Part shown: positions 32,473 to 39,138 of the stretch, piece after piece
Layout of the letters: every line of letters begins with the position of its first letter
Position numbering within the stretch: the first letter of the stretch is position 1
Position numbers and translations under genes: made by a program
NCBI GenBank assembly: GCA_026989535.1
Contig: JALSJD010000185.1
Span: forward strand, 1 to 53,849
Length of the DNA stretch: 53,849 nucleotides
Reading direction: 5' to 3'
Origin: Cyclobacteriaceae bacterium
Lineage (GTDB): Bacteria; Bacteroidota; Bacteroidia; Cytophagales; Cyclobacteriaceae
The notes under the pieces: generated by a model
Seen by the model: only the letters and a program-made list of their open reading frames with translations
Databases searched by the model: none
Told to the model about the DNA's origin: nothing

Positions 32473-34455
32473 ATGGTATTTTTACATCCTGAATTTTTAT
32501 GGGGGCTTTGGGCTATAATTATACCAATCATTATTCATTTGTTCGATTTTAGAAAGAACAAAAAAGTCTATTTTCCTGATATTTCATTTTTAAAACAGGT
32601 ACAACATTCCTCAAAAAAACCGTTGAGGCTCAAGCAAATCTTAATCCTGTTTAGCAGAATAGGCTTTATTAGCTTTTTGGTATTTGTTTTTGCTCAACCC
32701 ATACTATCAACCAATGCAACTAATAAATTGCATAATGGAGTAAAGCTAATTTATGTAGATAATTCTCAAAGCATGAGTGCGCTTTTAGCTTCTAATGAGG
32801 CTGGGTTGGTAGCGGCTAAATCTATTGCACAAGAAATTAGTAATAAATTACCCAAAGGGCAGGAGGTTGTGGTAGTTGATAACACCAGTTTTGGCAAGCA
32901 TCTTATGCCTGGTTCAACCAAAAAAAGTTTAGAGAAAATAGCTAACATCGTTTACACGCAGCAACCTTTCTCCATGGGGCAGTTAACTCTGGCTATTACT
33001 AATTTAGCGCAACAGTCAACCCTCATTTCAGATGCGTTTATTATAAGCGATTTTCAAAAATCGACAACGGCTAGCTATGGGTCAAAAGGCGATACGCTGC
33101 AATCGTTTTGGGTAGCAAACTTGCAGCCAAAATCTAATCTCAATTGTGTTGTTGATAGCGTTTATGTAATTAGCGAAGACATAAGCGCAGGAGAGCCCCG
33201 AAAAATTGAAGTGATTATTAAAAATTATGGAGACCAAAAGCAAGAAGCCTTACCCATAAAAATATTTTTAGAAGACAGGCAGGTATCTGCGGCTACACTA
33301 GATATTCCTGCGTACCAAACTAAACGAATTTCGTTTTCTTTAGGAACCGTTTCCCAATCTCAATCGGGCTATATTCAGCTCGAAGATTACCCCAATACGT
33401 TCGATAATGTATTCTATTTTTCACTCCCCAAACAAAAAAGGATACGTGTTTTCGAGATACAAGGTGATGCCCCCTCCACTTTTATTAAATCTGTATTTGG
33501 CAATAAAAAACTCTTTGCCTTTTATGCCAATAACCACCAAAACATTGATGCTAATGTGTTGAGTAATGCTGATTTTATCATACTGAACCAAATTGAAAAC
33601 CCCTCGAAAGAATTGCTGGCACAGGTTAAAAAATATGCCCAAAATGGAGGAACTGTTTTGGTTATTCCGAGTACTGTTTTTTCGGCCCAAAGCTATCATA
33701 TACTTTATGGTAAATTGGTTAAAACCACAAGCCAAAAACAGCAAAAATTAGGTACTCCAGTAGTAAACACACCGTTTTTTAAAGGGGTATTAGAAAAAAT
33801 GACTGGTAATTTTGAAATGCCAACAGCAACCCCGGTGTGGGATTGGGGGCAAGATCGCTCGGCCATTTTGGCTTTTGAAGATGGTTCTCCTTATTTATCT
33901 GAATTAACTAAAAACATATATTTTCTTCGAAGCCCTTTGATAGACTCAATGTCGAGCTTTCAAACACATGCTTTATTTGTGCCTGTTATGTACAAACTGG
34001 CTGCCAACTTTAGGTCACCTTCGCCTCAGCTATTTTACAGAATTAATAATGATGCCTTTTTTGTTGAGTTGGATTCGGTTGCATTAAAGGACATTATAAA
34101 ACTTGTTAAAGATGATATGGAGATAATTCCTAGCAAGGTTAAAGTTGGCAATAAATGGAAGTTGAGTGTACCCAATGAAATATTAACGGTGGGCAATTAC
34201 CAATTGATGGTTGGTCAAAAAATTATTGGCTGGTTGGCAATCAATTCAATAAAAGCGGAGTCTGATCTTAAAAGTTTTAATAAAGCAGAGATTGAGAAGC
34301 TTTTTGAACCCAACACGGTACATTTTATTGATAGTTTTAGTGCTAATCCAACTAATTTAATCTCTTTTGATGGAGGAATTACGCTTTGGAAGTACGCACT
34401 TATAATCTGTTTGTTATTTTTGTTGAGTGAAACTCTTCTCATTAGATTTCTATAA
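32473..34455 (+). CDS. BatA-domain membrane protein with periplasmic von Willebrand-like region
   Basis: 660 residues. The N terminus is the BatA double-transmembrane signature: FLHPEFLWGLWAIIIPIIIHLFDFRKNKKVYFPDISFLKQV, then KPLRLKQILILFSRIGFISFLVFVFAQPIL. A von Willebrand A-like region (IYVDNSQSMSAL, near 95) follows, with a long extracytoplasmic part that includes a ThuA/glutamine amidotransferase-like stretch (FIILNQIENPSKELLAQVKKYAQNGGTVLVIPS). A C-terminal membrane helix ends the protein. Such proteins are widespread in Bacteroidota and their role is unclear. It is the first gene of a tight cluster: the next ATG is 2 bp after its stop. Confidence 0.85.
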   Translation: MVFLHPEFLWGLWAIIIPIIIHLFDFRKNKKVYFPDISFLKQVQHSSKKPLRLKQILILFSRIGFISFLVFVFAQPILSTNATNKLHNGVKLIYVDNSQSMSALLASNEAGLVAAKSIAQEISNKLPKGQEVVVVDNTSFGKHLMPGSTKKSLEKIANIVYTQQPFSMGQLTLAITNLAQQSTLISDAFIISDFQKSTTASYGSKGDTLQSFWVANLQPKSNLNCVVDSVYVISEDISAGEPRKIEVIIKNYGDQKQEALPIKIFLEDRQVSAATLDIPAYQTKRISFSLGTVSQSQSGYIQLEDYPNTFDNVFYFSLPKQKRIRVFEIQGDAPSTFIKSVFGNKKLFAFYANNHQNIDANVLSNADFIILNQIENPSKELLAQVKKYAQNGGTVLVIPSTVFSAQSYHILYGKLVKTTSQKQQKLGTPVVNTPFFKGVLEKMTGNFEMPTATPVWDWGQDRSAILAFEDGSPYLSELTKNIYFLRSPLIDSMSSFQTHALFVPVMYKLAANFRSPSPQLFYRINNDAFFVELDSVALKDIIKLVKDDMEIIPSKVKVGNKWKLSVPNEILTVGNYQLMVGQKIIGWLAINSIKAESDLKSFNKAEIEKLFEPNTVHFIDSFSANPTNLISFDGGITLWKYALIICLLFLLSETLLIRFL

Positions 34456-34457
34456 TT

Positions 34458-35717
34458 ATGTCCACCCTCATTAGCTCTGTTAAAATAATCGACAAAAAAT
34501 CGAAGCACCATTTAAAGGTGCGTAATGTTTTAATTGCGAAAGGAAAAATTGAGTACATAGGAACAGATAGCCCCAAAGCATCTAACCTGATTAATGGCAA
34601 AGGGTGTATTCTTTCGCAAGGGCTTTGCGATTTGCAAGCCACCTATGCCGACCCCGGACTTGAACATAAAGAAGATTTAATTTCTGGTTCCGAGGCTGCC
34701 ATGGCTGGCGGATTTACCGATGTTGTGTTATTGCCAAATACGCAGCCGGTCATTCAAAAGAAAAATGATATTAAATACCTAACCAAAGGAAACGCTGGTT
34801 CCTTGGTGCAAATACATCCTTTAGGAGCCATTTCGGTAGATATAAAAGGAGAGGCCTTAACAGATATGTTGGATTTATCCGAAGCCGGAGCCATTGCTTT
34901 TTCAGATGGCCTTACGCCATTATGGAACGCTGACTTATTGCTCAAAAGCCTTCAGTATATAAAAAAAATAGACGGCCTCATTATCAATCGCCCCGAAGAC
35001 AAATGGTTGGCACTGTTTGGTGTTATCAACGAAGGGGAGAATAGCGCCCTACTGGGTATGAAAGGCATTCCTGCCTTGGCCGAAGAGCTGGCTGTGGCCA
35101 GAGATATTGACATTTTGGCTTATACCAATGGGCGGTTACACTTATCAAATATATCTACCGAAGGTGCTGTTAAATTGATTAAACAGGCAAAGAAAAAAGG
35201 CTTAAATATTAGTTGTGATGTAGCCGCACACCAATTGGTTTTTGATGATTCTTCGGTGCTTTCTTTCGATGCCAATTATAAAGTAAGCCCTCCGTTTAGA
35301 ACCGAATCAGATCGGAAAGCATTAATTAAGGGATTGCAAGATGGCACCATTGATGCCATTGTATCTTCGCATCAACCGCACGACCAAGAATGTAAGCAGC
35401 TTGAGTTCGATTTAGCCGATTTTGGCATTATTGGGCAACAAACGGTGCTTTCTTTGTTACATAATGTGGCTGAAGTAATTGGGTGGGAGCAAATAATAGA
35501 TAAGCTAACCTATGATGCCAGAGAAATTATAGGCCTGCCTAGTATTGCAATTAAAGAAGGAGAAATAGCCAATCTTATGCTATTTAACCCAAAAGAGGAG
35601 TGGGAATATAATTTGGGTTCTAACAAATCAAAATCTCAAAACTCACCATTAATGGGGCAAACCCTAGTGGGCAAAGTAAAAGCTGTTTTTAATAATAACA
35701 AGCAGTTAATTTTTTAA
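34458..35717 (+). CDS. Dihydroorotase homolog with a degenerate active site
   Basis: 419 residues with the overall fold of type I dihydroorotase (amidohydrolase family): ADPGLEHKEDLISGSEAAMAGGFTDVVLLPNTQPV is unmistakable. Key catalytic positions have changed, however. The metal-binding HxH just before the DPG segment is Q60-A-T62. The HCED-type His is replaced in INRPED (175-180). The His before VST is an Asn (LSNIST). The catalytic Asp of the TDHAPH motif is Ser (SSHQPH, 303-308). Asp150 in AFSDG is kept. The protein is therefore probably not a working dihydroorotase; it may be structural, like the inactive dihydroorotases that support aspartate transcarbamylase in some bacteria, or have a new role. 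Gene neighbours are envelope proteins, not pyrimidine genes. Confidence 0.85.
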   Translation: MSTLISSVKIIDKKSKHHLKVRNVLIAKGKIEYIGTDSPKASNLINGKGCILSQGLCDLQATYADPGLEHKEDLISGSEAAMAGGFTDVVLLPNTQPVIQKKNDIKYLTKGNAGSLVQIHPLGAISVDIKGEALTDMLDLSEAGAIAFSDGLTPLWNADLLLKSLQYIKKIDGLIINRPEDKWLALFGVINEGENSALLGMKGIPALAEELAVARDIDILAYTNGRLHLSNISTEGAVKLIKQAKKKGLNISCDVAAHQLVFDDSSVLSFDANYKVSPPFRTESDRKALIKGLQDGTIDAIVSSHQPHDQECKQLEFDLADFGIIGQQTVLSLLHNVAEVIGWEQIIDKLTYDAREIIGLPSIAIKEGEIANLMLFNPKEEWEYNLGSNKSKSQNSPLMGQTLVGKVKAVFNNNKQLIF

Positions 35718-35734
35718 TTGGAGGAACTTATACT

Positions 35735-36268
35735 ATGAAATTGAAAAACAACCTTTTACAAGCGGCAATAAAATTTGGGTTGATTGGGGCGGTTATGAAT
35801 ATAATAGCTTTACTGGTGTTGTTTTATATTGGCAAACATCCGCTATTATTAAACCCGTTGCTCGATGCACGGTGGCCATTATATGGCGTATTTATTTTTT
35901 TTGCTGCCAAATTTTTAAAAGAGGGCAACAGGGGTTTTCTCCATTTTTGGGAAGGCCTAGCCGTAGGTTTTTTGGTATATTTAATTATGGCGCAAATGGT
36001 GGCTGCTTTTATAGCCGTGTTTGGCTCTATAGAAAGCACTCATTTTTTAGCAGATTATATTCGAATAGCAATGGAGCAGATTTCAACTAATAGAGAAGCG
36101 CTTATAGCCCATAATATAAATGAAAAAACCTTAACCGATGCGCTGGAAATACTGCCAACTACCACGGCAAATAACCTTGCATTCGATTATTTTTTGAAAA
36201 GTATGCCAATTGGACTAATTTTAACATTATTAATATCCACCCTTATGAGGCGGAGAGAAGAAACTTAA
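35735..36268 (+). CDS. DUF4199 family membrane protein, paralog 1
   Basis: 177 residues with four predicted membrane segments: near 12-30, 45-60, 75-97 and 152-170. The KFGLIGAVMNIIALLVLFYIG opening and the GFLHFWEGLAVGFLVYLIMA centre (GF..(F/Y)xxGLxxG) are typical of DUF4199. An amphipathic region with ISTNREALIAHNINEKTLTDALEILP separates the last two segments. Function unknown. It lies 17 bp after the dihydroorotase-like gene and 12 bp before its paralog. Confidence 0.85.
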   Translation: MKLKNNLLQAAIKFGLIGAVMNIIALLVLFYIGKHPLLLNPLLDARWPLYGVFIFFAAKFLKEGNRGFLHFWEGLAVGFLVYLIMAQMVAAFIAVFGSIESTHFLADYIRIAMEQISTNREALIAHNINEKTLTDALEILPTTTANNLAFDYFLKSMPIGLILTLLISTLMRRREET

Positions 36269-36280
36269 CCAAACAAAAAC

Positions 36281-36808
36281 ATGGAAGACCAAAACGAACA
36301 AGTAACGGTTATGCAAGTAGCCATTAAATGGGGACTCATTTTAGGAATAGTATCAATAGTGCTTTTTTTAGCATTCTATTTTGGAGGCCTGATGGGCGAT
36401 TCGTGGACAGGGTGGCTTGGGCCAGTATTTAGCATAATAATTATGTTTTTAGCTCATAAGGAATTTAAAGATCAAGGCAATGGCTTTATGAGCTACGGGC
36501 AAGGTCTTGGTCTAGGAACCCTGATGTCTGCTGTTTCAGGAGCAGTATCTAGTGTATTTACATACATCTACATTAAGTTCATAAATGCAGATTATCTAGT
36601 TGAACTGCTTGATATGACTCGTGAAAAAATGGAAGAACAAGGGCAAGGAGAAGATCAAATAGACGCAGCCATGGGAATGATGGAAAAATTTATGTCGGCA
36701 GAGATAACGGCAGGGATGAGCTTGCTAGGTGCAATTTTTATCGGTTTTCTAATTGCTTTAGTTGTTTCCGCTATTACAAAAAATAACGATCCTTCATTAG
36801 AAGTTTAA
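36281..36808 (+). CDS. DUF4199 family membrane protein, paralog 2
   Basis: 175 residues, with the same plan as the upstream gene: KWGLILGIVSIVLFLAFYFGG, then FKDQGNGFMSYGQGLGLGTLMSAVSGAVSSVFTYIY, an acidic helical loop (TREKMEEQGQGEDQIDAAMGMMEKFMS) and a last membrane helix (GAIFIGFLIALVVSAIT). The second DUF4199 copy may pair with the first as a heteromer. Its stop codon is immediately followed by the ATG of the glycosyltransferase gene, which implies tight co-translation. Function unknown. Confidence 0.85.
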   Translation: MEDQNEQVTVMQVAIKWGLILGIVSIVLFLAFYFGGLMGDSWTGWLGPVFSIIIMFLAHKEFKDQGNGFMSYGQGLGLGTLMSAVSGAVSSVFTYIYIKFINADYLVELLDMTREKMEEQGQGEDQIDAAMGMMEKFMSAEITAGMSLLGAIFIGFLIALVVSAITKNNDPSLEV

Positions 36809-37777
36809 ATGATAAACCTTTCGGTAGTAATACCTTTATACAACGAGGAGGAATCCTTGCCAGAACTTTGTAACTGGATAAGCCGTGTGATGGATTCGCA
36901 CGGCTTTAGTTATGAGGTACTTTTAATAAATGATGGCAGCACCGATAATTCGTGGCAGGTAATTGGCAAGCTTAGCAAAACCAACTCCAACATTAAAGGA
37001 GTTAAGTTTAACCGTAATTATGGTAAATCTGCTGCGCTGGATACCGGGTTTAAGTTGGCCACCGGCCAAGTGGTAATTACCATGGATGCCGATTTGCAAG
37101 ACAGCCCCGATGAAATACCAGCGCTCTACCGAATGATTACCGAAGATGGGCATGATATGGTGTCGGGCTGGAAAAAGAAACGCCACGACCCCCTTTCTAA
37201 AACCATTCCCTCGCGCTTTTTTAATGCCACCACCCGCATGATTTCGGGCATTAAACTACACGATTTTAATTGTGGCTTAAAAGCGTACGACAGCAAGGTG
37301 GTTAAAAACATTAAAGTGTATGGCGAAATGCACCGCTATATACCTGTAATTGCCAAATGGCATGGGTTTACCAATATTGCCGAAAAAGTGGTGGAACACC
37401 GAAAACGTAAGTTTGGCATCACTAAATTTGGCATTGAGCGCTTTGTATTTGGGTTCTTAGATTTACTTTCCATCACCTTTGTATCTAAGTTTAAAAAGAG
37501 CCCTATGCACTTTTTTGGTTTGTTAGGCACACTTTCCTTTGTATTTGGCTTTTTATCAACCGCTTGGCTTATTTGGAAAAAAATGCAGGCTGTTTACATT
37601 TTTAAAACACCGATAGCACGTGAGGTGGTCGATCAACCCTTATTTTTTCTAGCACTTGTCGCCATTATCGTAGGGGTGCAGTTATTTTTAGCCGGCTTTT
37701 TAGGCGAGCTTTTGGTTATTAATAAGGCCGAAAAAGATGAATACTTGGTGATTGATACCATTGGAATTGAAAAGTGA
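36809..37777 (+). CDS. GT2 glycosyltransferase, polyprenyl-phosphate sugar transferase type
   Basis: 322 residues. The cytosolic GT2 domain starts LSVVIPLYNEEESLPEL and carries the metal-binding DAD motif (D93-A-D95-LQD). The acceptor-side features CGLKAY and HRYIPVIAKWHGF resemble the DPM1/GtrB/ArnC subgroup. Two membrane helices follow (about 229-253 and 270-293), as in GtrB-type enzymes that charge undecaprenyl phosphate with a sugar at the inner membrane. The sugar cannot be told from sequence. Last gene of the gapless run beginning at 32473. Confidence 0.88.
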   Translation: MINLSVVIPLYNEEESLPELCNWISRVMDSHGFSYEVLLINDGSTDNSWQVIGKLSKTNSNIKGVKFNRNYGKSAALDTGFKLATGQVVITMDADLQDSPDEIPALYRMITEDGHDMVSGWKKKRHDPLSKTIPSRFFNATTRMISGIKLHDFNCGLKAYDSKVVKNIKVYGEMHRYIPVIAKWHGFTNIAEKVVEHRKRKFGITKFGIERFVFGFLDLLSITFVSKFKKSPMHFFGLLGTLSFVFGFLSTAWLIWKKMQAVYIFKTPIAREVVDQPLFFLALVAIIVGVQLFLAGFLGELLVINKAEKDEYLVIDTIGIEK

Positions 37778-37784
37778 TTTCATC

Positions 37785-37850
37785 CTTTAACCACAGAGTT
37801 TCACAAAGCAGACCTGCCTGACAGGCGCAGAGAACCACAAAGAGAATTGA
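37785..37850. repeat. ACCACAGAG/CACAAAG-type intergenic repeat
   Basis: AACCACAGAGTTTCACAAAG, then GACCTGCCTGACAGGC, then AGAACCACAAAGAGAA. The sequence matches the wording of the 49072-50027 array (ACCACAAAGAG, CTCTTTGTG) and a remnant near 6160-6210. Confidence 0.5.
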
Positions 37851-37857
37851 GAAATTT

Positions 37858-38844
37858 ATGTGCTTATATTCCATCATAATACCCGTTTATAACCGACCTG
37901 CTGAGGTGGACGAGCTTTTAGCCACGCTTACGGCTCAAACACTTACCAATTTTGAGGTGATAATTGTGGAGGATGGCTCAACGGAAACTTGTAAGGGCGT
38001 TGTTGAAAAATACACATCACAGCTTACTATTCATTATTTTTTTAAAGAAAATGAAGGCCAAGGCTTTGCCCGTAATTATGGCTTTAAAAAAGCCAAAGGT
38101 GATTATTTTATCGTGTTTGATTCGGATTGCCTAATTCCTGCTAATTATTTAGAAATTGTAGATAAATCTATTGAAAAGGAAGGTTGGGATGCCTTTGGAG
38201 GGCCCGATAAGGAGCATGAAAGTTTTACGATTACTCAAAAAGCCATTAGCTACTCCATGACCTCGCCTTTTACCACGGGCGGCATACGAGGTAATAAAAA
38301 GCACACGGGCACTTTTCATCCGCGTAGCTTTAATATGGGCATTTCCAAAGAGGTGTTTGCTAAAACCAAAGGGTTTAAAATCACCCGGATGGGTGAAGAT
38401 ATTGAGTTTAGCATTCGCATTATCGAAAATGGATTTAAGGTGGGTTTAATTCCGGAGGCGTATGTGTATCATAAACGAAGAACCAATTTAGTACAGTTTT
38501 ATAAGCAACTTCATTTTTTTGGCAGGGCACGCATCAATATTAGCCGTTTTTATCCTCAAGAATTAAAGCTGGTTCATACATTTCCTGCCTTGTTTTTACT
38601 AGGATGCTTGGCAATTTTGGCATTCTATTTTATTTGCCCACCACTTTTTAAAGTAGCCGTTGGATTGCTCGCTGCTTTTTACACACTCATTTTTGTGCAT
38701 AGTACTGTTTTACAAAAAAACCTTTGGGTTGGGTTTGTTTCTATGTTTACCTCTACCATTCAACTTTGGGCGTATGGTGTAGGGTTTATAAGTGAGGGGG
38801 CTAAAATTGTGGCACACAGGTACAACCTTGGCTTTTCAAGCTGA
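37858..38844 (+). CDS. GT2 family glycosyltransferase with C-terminal membrane helices
   Basis: 328 residues. The GT-A fold starts YSIIIPVYNRPAEVDELLATL, with metal-binding DSD (D88-S-D90) in FIVFDSDCLIPANYL. A likely catalytic-base region is GEDIEFSIRIIENGFKVG (ED motif). Three hydrophobic segments close the protein (about 240-262, 265-283 and 291-311). The acceptor and sugar are unknown. It is 80 bp downstream of the other GT2 gene, with a repeat between, so it may be in the same or a separate transcript. Confidence 0.87.
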   Translation: MCLYSIIIPVYNRPAEVDELLATLTAQTLTNFEVIIVEDGSTETCKGVVEKYTSQLTIHYFFKENEGQGFARNYGFKKAKGDYFIVFDSDCLIPANYLEIVDKSIEKEGWDAFGGPDKEHESFTITQKAISYSMTSPFTTGGIRGNKKHTGTFHPRSFNMGISKEVFAKTKGFKITRMGEDIEFSIRIIENGFKVGLIPEAYVYHKRRTNLVQFYKQLHFFGRARINISRFYPQELKLVHTFPALFLLGCLAILAFYFICPPLFKVAVGLLAAFYTLIFVHSTVLQKNLWVGFVSMFTSTIQLWAYGVGFISEGAKIVAHRYNLGFSS

Positions 38845-38918
38845 CGTGAAATAACTTTTTAGAGGTAGGCATTTACGTGCATATTTAATTTTTAAGAAAA
38901 AAACACCCAAAGAAAAGC

Positions 38919-39137
38919 TTATTCCACCTCTTCGTAATCAACGTAATCGCCTCCTTTAAAATCCTTTTTTTGCTTTGGCTGATTAGGCCTTGAATCTACA
39001 TGCAAACCATCACGTGTACGTGTTGTTCTTTGTTGTGCACGAGAAGCCCCTCCTCCCAAAACGGCTTTTAATACATGTCCAATTGAGCGAAAAAAGAAAT
39101 AGAGTAGAGCCAATATGGCAAAAAGCTTTAATAACAT
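38919..39137 (-). CDS. DUF4834 family small membrane protein
   Basis: 72 residues: one hydrophobic helix at the N terminus (LLKLFAILALLYFFFRSIGHVLKAVLGG), then a basic linker (RAQQRTTRTRDG) and an acidic tail (GGDYVDYEEVE). The pattern fits DUF4834. The ATG is 1 bp away from the carB stop codon, so it is translated from the carB transcript. Function unknown. Confidence 0.75.
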   Translation of the reverse strand: MLLKLFAILALLYFFFRSIGHVLKAVLGGGASRAQQRTTRTRDGLHVDSRPNQPKQKKDFKGGDYVDYEEVE

Positions 39138-39138
39138 A

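Noticed and set aside
34458-35717. Annotation as functional PyrC
   Set aside because: Four metal or catalytic positions are substituted, so I do not assign the gene symbol or the activity.
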